Shown piece by piece: positions 52,410 to 61,417 of a stretch of DNA of 64,000 nt; the stretch's first letter is position 1, and each line of letters starts with the position of its first letter. This stretch comes from Sinomicrobium pectinilyticum (lineage in GTDB: Bacteria > Bacteroidota > Bacteroidia > Flavobacteriales > Flavobacteriaceae), in assembly GCF_003725735.1 (NCBI RefSeq), contig NZ_RJTM01000013.1:62001-126000 (forward strand), read 5' to 3'. The notes under the pieces were generated by a model. It was not told where the DNA came from, searched no databases, and saw nothing but the letters and a program-made list of their open reading frames with translations. Both the position numbers and the translations under genes were made by a program.

Positions 52410-55400
52410 ATGAGAACATATCTGTTTTGCATTGTGGTCCTTTTTTGTATTCCCCTGGGTGCCCAGGAATTTCCCTATGAAAAGAAATGGAAAGAGATCG
52501 AAAAGAAAGAGGCGGAAGGCCTTCTTAAAAATATATTGCCCGCGGTAAACGAAATTTACGAAGCGGCAAAAAAAGAGGGAAATGTCCGGCAACGGATCCG
52601 CGCTTTGCTCTACCGGGGCAAGATAGCCATAATTACGGATGATGACGATGAAGTGCAGCTTCGGGTAATCCGGGATTTCGAAAATGAGATCGCTGAAGCC
52701 GACGGGGCTGAAAAAAGTATCCTGGAATCCATGCTGGCGGAGATATTTTATAAGTATTACCAGAACAACCGGTGGACCATTAACCAGCGGACGCGTATGG
52801 AAGAAGCTTCCGCCGAAGATTTTCGCTTCTGGAGTGAAAATATCTTTAACAGCAAGGTCACGGCTTTTTATCTCCGCTCCCTGGATAATGCAGAAGCATT
52901 AAAGCAGCAGCCGGTGGAAAACTGGAAAGAAATACTCGAAGTTTACGAATGGGAAAGGACTTACGATACCACTGTCCCGGATAAAGATAAGGTCAGGGAC
53001 AAGCGTATTGCAAAAGGAAGAGAACTCCGCCCCACCCTGTATGACCTTGTTGCGCACCGGGCTATAGATTTTTTCCGCGATCAGTCCGGCGTTTTCTTTA
53101 ATTCTTTCGAGAAGGATGCAGATTCCGGGAGCAAAAAGGAAAGAGCTGCTGCCTTGCTTCGTGAACTGGCTGATTTTCATAAAGAAAAGAAAAATACAAA
53201 CGGCAGGCTATACAATGAACTTGAAGCGCTCAAACTGTGTAAACAGGAATACGGAAGGGATTCCTATATTGAAGAACTTGAAAAACTCGCCCGTGTTTCT
53301 CCTGCCGATTGGTATACCGGAGAGGTCCTGCTGGAGCTGGCCCGTTTTTACCGGGAACAGGCCGACAGGGAAGATAAGGATGATTTTAAGGCAAGGAAAA
53401 TATGGTATGATAAAACGCTTGCGCTTATCCGGAATATTGAAAAAGATTATGCAAAAACCTATGCAGCCAATGAAGCTTCCAGGATAAGGCAGCAGGTCCA
53501 TGCTAAGGATTTTTCCATCCGTATAGAGTCCTGCATCCCTTCCGGGCAATCTAATCCGTTATCCGTAACCCATAAAAACCTGGACCGGATTTACTTCAAA
53601 GTGCTGAAATTCCATCCCGATCTCAATGATTATTTCCGGGACCCGGTGCGTGACATACGTTATGCCAAAGAAGAAGACAGGCAAAAGCTACTGGAAGAAC
53701 TGTTCCGGAAATACCCTTCGGAAAAAGAGTTCGCACTTTCACTGAAAACTTTTGACGACTACCAGGACCACACCACAACAGCTGCCCTGGAGGCCCTGTC
53801 CGAAGGAGTATATATTGTCCTTGCAACGAATGCCCCGGATTTTAAAACGGATAAAGAAGGAGTTGTTCTGCAATCGCAGCTGGTCAATATAACCGATTAT
53901 GCTGTAGTAGGAAACGGAAGGGAATTGTTGGTAACGGAAAGAGAGAGCGGCCATCCGCAAAGCGGTAAAACCGTAGAAATCTATGAAAGAGACAATAAAC
54001 GGCTGAAACTGATCAAAACCGTTAAAACGGATGCTTCCGGAAAGGGAGATATCTACTATAACAGGGAACGGTACTACCAGTATTACTATCGTATTAAAGG
54101 AGAAGATGTCTTTTACAACCAGTACAGTTATTATACGGACAGGAATGGTCAGGCGGAAACGGCCTATCAAACCCGTTTTTTTACGGACCGTTCCATCTAT
54201 CGTCCCGGGCAGACAGTTTATTTTAAAGCGATACATTACAAGGAATCTCCCGACGGAAGCAAAGAAGTTATAAATAACAAAAAGCTCGGTATAGAATTAC
54301 TGAACCCCAATGATGAGACGGTCGGAGAACTGGAACTGACCACAAATGCCTTCGGTTCCGTATCCGGCGAGTTTGTATTGCCTGCCAGTGGCATAACGGG
54401 GATATTTGTCCTGGAAAGCGATTCGGGTGACTCCTATACTATTAGTGTGGAGGAGTATAAGCGTCCGCGTTTTGAGGTGGTATTCGATACGGTGAAGGAA
54501 ACCTTTCGTCTCGGGGAAGAAATAGCGGCAGGGGCAAAAGCAACGGCTTATTCGGGAGCTAATATTGACAATGCTAAGGTGGTATACCGCGTATATCGCC
54601 AGGCTGTGTATCCGTATCTTCCATGGTGGAGACGGTCGTATGTAAACCCGGAGCCGAGAGAGGAAATCACCCACGGAGAGACAATAACAGATGCGGGAGG
54701 TAATTTTAAAATTCCGTTCGAAGCAAAAGCACTCGCTTTGTCCGGTTTTTCCGGAAAGAAAAAGGAACCCCGGACATATACCTATACCGTAGAAGCGGAT
54801 GTTACCGATATCAACGGGGAAACCCGGTCGGGCAGTCAGAATATTACGGTAGGGGACCTGCGGTATACGCTTAACCTGGATATGCCATCGCAGGTGGCGT
54901 GGGAAGACCTGAAAACCATAGGTATCCGTACCGAAAATCTCAACGGGCAGTTCATGCCTGCAAAGGGAACACTTACCCTTACCAAAATAATACCCCCGGA
55001 ACGCGTATTGCGGAAAAGTCCGTTACAAGCCGGGGATTATGAATTGTATGATAAGGAGGAATTCACAAGGTTGTTTCCGAACGATCCGTATGCCAAAGAA
55101 GACAAAAAGGAAAACTGGAAAGAGGAAAGTCCGGTGATCTCGGTGAATTTTGATACCGGAAAGGAAAAGGAGATCAGTGCGCAGCCCCGGAAAGGGTGGA
55201 AAGAAGGGTATTACCTGCTGCGGGGATATATCCGGGACGGGCAGGACAGTATTCCTGCCGAAAAGTTGGTTTACCTGTATAAAAAAGAAAAAAAAGGTCC
55301 GGTGGATAAAGAACTTTTTTCAGTGACTGTCGATAAAGAAAGTTATATACCGGGAGATGTGGTCCGCATTACTTTTGCTTCTTCCGCACCCGGTGCCGTT

Positions 55401-58400
55401 GTAGTGGCGGAACTCGAATACGACGGCAATATTATAAAAAGAGAAGAGCTGAAAATAAGCAATGACGTAAAGGTGTTTTTATTCCCGGTAAAAGAAAGTT
55501 ACCGCGGTAATGTATTCGTCCACTATTATTTCGGGAAATACAATACGGCACAGCAGGGTACGCAGACCATAACCGTTCCTTTCGAAGAAAACAAACTGGA
55601 GATCACCGCGGGGACCATGCGCGATAAACTACGGCCCGGCGATGAAGAAACGTGGGAACTTACCGTGAGCGGGAAAGGGAAGGACGCTTTCCTGGCCGGA
55701 CTGGCTACCGGAGGGGCCGAAGTGCTCGCTGCGATGTACGATGCATCTCTGGATCAGTTCAGGTCGCATAGTATTCAATGGTCTCCTTACAGCAGTGTTA
55801 CAAGATATTCCCGATATAGTGACTGGAACCTTCATGCGGGTTATGGTGTGACATCATTTGCCCGTATTTTTAATAAACCCTTTTCTGTCCCGCAAAATGG
55901 AATAATTCCCCTCTTCGACCGGATTAACTGGTTTGGATTTGATATTAACGGAAGAAACCGGCAGGATATACGTATAAGAGGTATGTCTGCAATGGCAACC
56001 GCGAGAAAAGTGGCGGCACCGGCTGAAGAATCCGAAGTGCAGGAATATGCCATGGATGACAATATGGTGTTGGAAGAGGTCGTGACAGTAGCAGAAACCA
56101 ATGAGGGCCTTACTGGCAGTGCTGAAGCGGAAGATTTGTCCGGCTTAGCCGAAATACAACCCCGGCGTGCCCTCCAGGAAACCGCTTTTTTCTTTCCGCA
56201 TCTTAAAACGGACAAGGACGGAAATGTGAAAATAAGTTTCACCACTCCCGAAAGCCTTACGGAATGGAAATTCATGGCACTGGCACATACCCCGGAACTG
56301 CACACGGCCAATTACAAAGCCAGTGTCCGTACACAGAAAGAACTGATGGTTGTACCCAATCCCCCGCGGTTTTTGAGGGAAGGAGATACTATCGGATTTC
56401 AGGCTAAGGTTACCAATCTTTCCGGTAAAGAACTTTCCGGAACTGCACAGTTACTGCTTTTCGATGCTTTTACGATGCAACCTGTTGACAGTGATTTCGG
56501 TAATGAGAACAATAGCAGGAAGTTTACGGCTTCCGAAGGAAAAAGCAGTAACCTCTCCTGGAAATTACATGTCCCCGCCGGACAGCAGGCCGTGGTATAC
56601 CGTGTAGTGGCCAAAGCAGGCAGTTACTCTGACGGCGAAGAATCGGCATTGCCGGTGCTTACCAACCGTATGCTGGTTACCGAAACATTACCGCTACACA
56701 TTCGCGAAGGACAGGAAAAGACGTTTAAACTGGAAAAACTCACCGAAGCCCGGTCTGCTACCCGGGAAAACTTCAAGCTCACATTTGAGATGACGACCAA
56801 CCCGGTATGGTATGCTATCTTTTCCCTGCCTTATCTCCGGGAGTTTCCTTACGAATGTTCCGAACAGGTGTTTTCCAGAGTGTATGGAAATTTGATTTCA
56901 CAACACCTGGTTAATTCCAATCCTAAGATAAAAGCGGTTTTTGATGGCTGGAACCGTAAAGGGCAGTTGCAGTCCCGGCTGGAACTTAATGAAGAACTGA
57001 AGTCCCTCTTGTTGGAAGAAACTCCCTGGGTACGCCAGGCCGCCGATGAAGAGGAACAGATGAAACGTATTGCGGTTTTGTTTGACCTGAACAAAATGCG
57101 TAACGAACTGGGGACCGCGTTCCGGAAACTGGAGAACAAACAACTGTCTTCCGGGGGATTTCCCTGGTTTGACGGCGGCGAGGCCAATGTATATATTACC
57201 ACGCATATCGTTTCCGGTTTTGGCCATCTCGGAGCTATGGGAATTGATTATGAGAAGAATTTTGATATCCGCCCGGATAATATGGTCCAGAAAGCCATTA
57301 AATTTATTGATGAGAAAATGGAAGAAGAGTGGGACCGCTATAAAAAAAATGACAAATACCCGCCTTCTCTGTCCAACGGAGTGTCCTGGATGTATGCCCG
57401 GAGCTATTTCCTGGAAGATTACCCGCTGAGCGAAAAAGGAAAAGCAATGACCGGTTATTTCCTTGAAAAAATGGAAAAGGAAAAATTCAGCGGTTCCAGG
57501 TACCATCAGGCTATGCTGTCTCTTGTATTCCATCGTTTCGGGAAAAACGATCCGGCAAGGAAACTGTTACTTGCCGTAAAGGACCAGTCGGTAGAAAGCG
57601 ATGAAATGGGAATGTACTGGAAAGACAACCGTCCGGGGTGGTACTGGTATAACGCACCGATAGAAACGCAGGCATTGCTTATCGAAGCCTTTGATGAAGT
57701 ATTGCAGGATACGGAAAGTGTAGAACTGATGAAAGTATGGTTGCTTAAAAACAGGCAGACCAATCGGTGGGCCTCTACCAAGGCAACGACCGAAGCTGTT
57801 TTTGCCCTGATGAGCACCGGGAAAGACTGGGTGAATGCGGAAGGTGGATTGGAGGTAAGTCTCGGGGGGGAGAAACTGGACCTCGAACGGCTCGGCAGGT
57901 CCGCCGGCCAGGGACGTCAGCAAGGGAGCGGATATGTAAAAACCGCCTGGAGTAAAGAAGAGATAAAACCGGAAATGGGGACCGTGGAAGTAAAGAAAAC
58001 TTCACCGGGCGTTGCCTGGGGGGCGTTGTACTGGCAGTATTTCGAAGATCTGGACCGGATTACTTCGGCAGAGACCGGGGTGCGTTTCAAAAAGGAACTC
58101 TTCCTGAAAAAACTAACGGATAACGGACCCGAATTACAACGGATAACCGAAGATACACCAATAGGGATCGGCGATCTGGTAACCGTACGGCTCGAAATCA
58201 AAAACGACAGGGATATGGAATTTGTCCATATCAAGGATATGCGGGCCAGTGGTTTTGAGCCCGTTAACGTGTTGTCTCGTTACAAGTGGCAGGGCGGACT
58301 GGGTTATTACGAGAGCACGCGCGATGCCGCCACCAATTTCTTTGCAGACAGGATGCCTAAAGGGGTGTATGTCTTCGAATACGACCTGAGGGCCGGTAAC

Positions 58401-58496
58401 AGTGGTGATTTTTCCAATGGAATAACCTCCCTGCAATGTATGTATGCCCCGGAAATGAGTGCGCATTCCGAAGGAATAAGGGTGCATATAAAATAA
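52410..58496 (+). CDS. Alpha-2-macroglobulin family protein with thioester motif
   Basis: About 2028 residues from the ATG at 52410, which opens a Sec signal (MRTYLFCIVVLFCIPLGAQ); an in-frame ATG at 52365 lies 15 codons upstream. An N-terminal helical part is followed by repeated macroglobulin beta-sandwiches, including the MG2-like FTDRSIYRPGQTVYFKA. Near residues 1185-1260 is an acidic, low-complexity segment that could serve as a protease bait, then the conserved RRALQETAFFFPHLKTD. The thioester motif CSEQ is at about C1483-Q1486, inside the alpha-helical domain. The family traps proteases in the periplasm. No lipobox is present and no penicillin-binding protein 1C gene, a frequent partner, is adjacent. 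Confidence 0.93.
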   Translation: MRTYLFCIVVLFCIPLGAQEFPYEKKWKEIEKKEAEGLLKNILPAVNEIYEAAKKEGNVRQRIRALLYRGKIAIITDDDDEVQLRVIRDFENEIAEADGAEKSILESMLAEIFYKYYQNNRWTINQRTRMEEASAEDFRFWSENIFNSKVTAFYLRSLDNAEALKQQPVENWKEILEVYEWERTYDTTVPDKDKVRDKRIAKGRELRPTLYDLVAHRAIDFFRDQSGVFFNSFEKDADSGSKKERAAALLRELADFHKEKKNTNGRLYNELEALKLCKQEYGRDSYIEELEKLARVSPADWYTGEVLLELARFYREQADREDKDDFKARKIWYDKTLALIRNIEKDYAKTYAANEASRIRQQVHAKDFSIRIESCIPSGQSNPLSVTHKNLDRIYFKVLKFHPDLNDYFRDPVRDIRYAKEEDRQKLLEELFRKYPSEKEFALSLKTFDDYQDHTTTAALEALSEGVYIVLATNAPDFKTDKEGVVLQSQLVNITDYAVVGNGRELLVTERESGHPQSGKTVEIYERDNKRLKLIKTVKTDASGKGDIYYNRERYYQYYYRIKGEDVFYNQYSYYTDRNGQAETAYQTRFFTDRSIYRPGQTVYFKAIHYKESPDGSKEVINNKKLGIELLNPNDETVGELELTTNAFGSVSGEFVLPASGITGIFVLESDSGDSYTISVEEYKRPRFEVVFDTVKETFRLGEEIAAGAKATAYSGANIDNAKVVYRVYRQAVYPYLPWWRRSYVNPEPREEITHGETITDAGGNFKIPFEAKALALSGFSGKKKEPRTYTYTVEADVTDINGETRSGSQNITVGDLRYTLNLDMPSQVAWEDLKTIGIRTENLNGQFMPAKGTLTLTKIIPPERVLRKSPLQAGDYELYDKEEFTRLFPNDPYAKEDKKENWKEESPVISVNFDTGKEKEISAQPRKGWKEGYYLLRGYIRDGQDSIPAEKLVYLYKKEKKGPVDKELFSVTVDKESYIPGDVVRITFASSAPGAVVVAELEYDGNIIKREELKISNDVKVFLFPVKESYRGNVFVHYYFGKYNTAQQGTQTITVPFEENKLEITAGTMRDKLRPGDEETWELTVSGKGKDAFLAGLATGGAEVLAAMYDASLDQFRSHSIQWSPYSSVTRYSRYSDWNLHAGYGVTSFARIFNKPFSVPQNGIIPLFDRINWFGFDINGRNRQDIRIRGMSAMATARKVAAPAEESEVQEYAMDDNMVLEEVVTVAETNEGLTGSAEAEDLSGLAEIQPRRALQETAFFFPHLKTDKDGNVKISFTTPESLTEWKFMALAHTPELHTANYKASVRTQKELMVVPNPPRFLREGDTIGFQAKVTNLSGKELSGTAQLLLFDAFTMQPVDSDFGNENNSRKFTASEGKSSNLSWKLHVPAGQQAVVYRVVAKAGSYSDGEESALPVLTNRMLVTETLPLHIREGQEKTFKLEKLTEARSATRENFKLTFEMTTNPVWYAIFSLPYLREFPYECSEQVFSRVYGNLISQHLVNSNPKIKAVFDGWNRKGQLQSRLELNEELKSLLLEETPWVRQAADEEEQMKRIAVLFDLNKMRNELGTAFRKLENKQLSSGGFPWFDGGEANVYITTHIVSGFGHLGAMGIDYEKNFDIRPDNMVQKAIKFIDEKMEEEWDRYKKNDKYPPSLSNGVSWMYARSYFLEDYPLSEKGKAMTGYFLEKMEKEKFSGSRYHQAMLSLVFHRFGKNDPARKLLLAVKDQSVESDEMGMYWKDNRPGWYWYNAPIETQALLIEAFDEVLQDTESVELMKVWLLKNRQTNRWASTKATTEAVFALMSTGKDWVNAEGGLEVSLGGEKLDLERLGRSAGQGRQQGSGYVKTAWSKEEIKPEMGTVEVKKTSPGVAWGALYWQYFEDLDRITSAETGVRFKKELFLKKLTDNGPELQRITEDTPIGIGDLVTVRLEIKNDRDMEFVHIKDMRASGFEPVNVLSRYKWQGGLGYYESTRDAATNFFADRMPKGVYVFEYDLRAGNSGDFSNGITSLQCMYAPEMSAHSEGIRVHIK

Positions 58497-58578
58497 GTGC
58501 GAAGCAGGTCTCGGAAATAGTATATATGTCAATCCCAATTGTTACATGGAGCGGGTAAGAGTATTGTTTTGCGTAAAT

Positions 58579-58644
58579 CCGCCCCATGAGAGGGCGGGAG
58601 AAGCCCGGAATGAGGTTTTCCCCCGCTTTTGAGGCTTATTTTTT
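58579..58644 (+). terminator. Hairpin region after the macroglobulin gene, probable terminator
   Basis: Stem CCGCCC/GGGCGG (58579-58584 with 58592-58597) is followed by a longer AAGCC/GGCTT pairing (58601-58605 with 58633-58637) that leads into six T. A GCGGG/CCCGC pairing would compete with the first stem. Confidence 0.45.
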
Positions 58645-58686
58645 CCATATAGCATGCTTTTTCATGGCATTTTTTACAGGGAAAAG

Positions 58687-58721
58687 ATCATCCGGAAGTG
58701 TAACAATTTGCCCCGGATGAT
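58687..58721 (+). other. Inverted repeat just upstream of the DUF5916 gene
   Basis: A perfect 9-bp stem (ATCATCCGG 58687-58695 with CCGGATGAT 58713-58721) lies 30 bp before the start codon. It could be a leader hairpin or an operator. Confidence 0.4.
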
Positions 58722-58751
58722 ATCTTTAGGGAAATAACCAACATATATACC

Positions 58752-61404
58752 ATGTTTTCCGGAAAAGTATTTCTCTCTTCAGTGGGACTGGCCTGCTGTT
58801 TGATTCTTTCTGCACAGGATTCCACTTCCGTCATGCCTAAAAAGAACTATACCACGAAGTCTGTCGGAGGAAATACACCCCCTGAAATAGACGGTATACT
58901 TACTGACAGTAGTTGGGGAATGGTGGAATGGGGAGGTGATTTCATACAGAGAGATCCCATAGAAAAAGCACCGCCAACGCAGCAGACCCGCTTCAAAATA
59001 CTGTATGATGATAAAAACCTGTATGTGGCTATCCACTGCCTGGATACCGAGCCCGACAATATTGTAAAACGACTTTCCCGGCGAGATGGCTTTGAAGGCG
59101 ACAGGATCACCATACTGTTCGACAGTAATCTCGACCTTCAGACCGCCTTTGCCTTTACCATCACTGCGGCCGGGGTCAAAGGAGATGAAGTGGTAACTCA
59201 AAACGGTAATAACTGGGACCCCAGCTGGAATCCGATCTGGTATGTGAAAACCGGGATGGATGCCGAAGGGTGGACTGCCGAGATGCGGATACCTTTAAGT
59301 CAGCTGCGGTTCGGGAAAACAAGAGAACAGGTATGGGGGCTGCAATTATCCCGTATGTATTTCCGCAACAACGAACGTTCCGAATGGCAGTTCCTTCCCC
59401 GCAATGCCCCGGGATGGATCAGTGAAGCAGGCAGGTTGTACGGCTTGCTCGACCTGAAGAAACAGAAACAACTGGAAATACAACCTTATGTGGTAACTTC
59501 CCTGGAAACATACGAGGAGGAAAAAGGCAATCCGTTTATTGATGGCAGCGATGCAAAACTGAACGGAGGGATAGATGGCAAAGTAGGGATTACCAACGAC
59601 CTTACCCTCGATTTTACGGTAAATCCGGATTTCGGGCAGGTGGAAGCAGACCCTTCGGCCATAGCCCTGGATGGCTTCCAGATATTTTTTGAAGAACAAC
59701 GCCCCTTTTTTGTGGAAAACAAAAATATCTTCGATTACCGTATTTCCAATACCATGGCAGGAGATACGGACGGTTCGGATAACCTCTTCTATTCCCGGCG
59801 TATCGGGAGAAGCCCCAGGCATCCCCGACGGTATATGAAAGGGAATATGCGGAGCAACCGGAAAAGACTACGATACTCGGTGCGGCTAAGTTCAGCGGAA
59901 AAACCAGGAACGGGTGGTCCATTGGTGTATTGGAAAGTATCACCGCGAAGGAATATGCCGGAATAAGCAATAACGGGGACCGGAGGGAAGAACTGATAGA
60001 ACCTCTTACCAACTATTTTGTAGGCAGGTTGCAAAAGGACTTTAATGAAAGAAATTCTTTTGTGGGAGGGATTTTTACGGCTACCAACAGGGGAGACCTC
60101 CCGGAGAACATGGATTTTCTGCATAAATCTGCTTATTCCGGAGGGCTGGACTTCAAACACCAGTGGAAAGACAGGGCCTGGTATACCGCGGGTAATCTGC
60201 TTATGAGCAATGTTTCCGGTTCGGAGAGGGCCATAACAAACACACAGAAGGATATCACCCGGTTATATCAGCGTATAGATGCCACCTATACGGAAGTTGA
60301 CGCTACGAGGACAAGTCTGATGGGCCACGGTGGGAATATACAGATCGGGAAGGCACGGGGGAACCTGAATTTTGAAAGTGGCGTTACCTGGCGTTCACCC
60401 GGCCTGGAACTCAATGATGTGGGCTTTTTGCGCCGGGTTGATTACGTAACGCATTACGCCTGGGCAGGATACCGCATTACCAAACCCTTCTCCGTATTCC
60501 GCAGTGCACGCTTTAATTACAATCATTGGAATTCCTGGGACTTTGGCGGAGCACATAACGAAATGAAATGGAATGTAAACAGCTATGCCCAGTTTAAGAA
60601 CTACTGGTATATAGGTTCGGGGCTCAACATACGTCCGAAACTGTATTCCAATACGGCACTACGGGGCGGCCCCAAACTCAGGCTGCCGGATAACGTCAGT
60701 TGCTGGTTCTATGTGGACTCGGACAACAGGAAAAAATTCCGGTACGGATTTGAAGTCTTCTTCTCCGATGGTGAGGATAAGGCCTATGACATAGAGGAAT
60801 ATTACACCTATTTTATTTATCAGCCGATAAATGCCCTTAAGATTTCCCTCGAACCTTCTTATCAGGTAAACAGGGACAAATTGCAGTTTGTGGAAAATAT
60901 TCGTACGGACAGTGGGATAAGGTACCTCAATGCGGAAATAGAACAGAGGACATTAAGTGCCTCCTTGCGGTTTAACTATACGATCAATCCTAACCTTACC
61001 ATACAATATTGGGGGCAGCCCTTTATTTCCAGGGGGAGATATTCGGCTTTCAAACATATTGTTGACCCACGGGCCGGTCGTTTTGAGGACAGGTTTCACG
61101 CTTACGGCCTCAATGAGATCCGGTATGAAGAGGGCAACAAGACTTATGTTGTGGATGAAGGCGCTAACGGTACTGTGGATTACTCCTTCAGCGATCCCGA
61201 TTTTTCATTTGTCAGTTCCGTTCCAATTTGGTATTACGATGGGAATATATTCCGGGTTCCGAACTGTTCCTGGGGTGGTCACAGGGGATCACCCGATCCG
61301 GGAATCCCCGTGATAACCTGTTCACTGCCCTGGACCGGAATATTCTGGGAACCCAGCCAAGGAATATCTTTCTGGTGAAAGCGACGTACCGGTTTGTCTT
61401 GTAA
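58752..61404 (+). pseudogene. DUF5916 / CBM9-like outer-membrane protein gene with two frameshifts
   Basis: One gene spread over three frames. Frame 1 (from 58752) gives a signal peptide, a family 9 carbohydrate-binding-like domain (PPEIDGILTDSSWG ... GWTAEMRIPLSQLRFG) and the start of the DUF5916 barrel (NPDFGQVEADPSAIALDGFQIFFEEQRPFF). At GGG 59841-59843 one base is missing; the next frame continues EYAEQPEKTTILGAAKF. At about 61210 a second base is missing; the last frame reads RQFRSNLVLRWEYIPGSEL and ends in ATYRFVL, stop at 61402-61404. Repaired, the protein would be about 884 residues, a normal length. Either the gene is newly broken or these are sequencing errors; the first lies in a homopolymer. 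Confidence 0.8.
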
Positions 61405-61417
61405 GACCGCTGGCGGT

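Noticed and set aside
59930-61378. A separate gene starting at 59930
   Set aside because: Its Met is internal to the DUF5916 coding sequence; the frames before and after it join into one protein when two single bases are restored.
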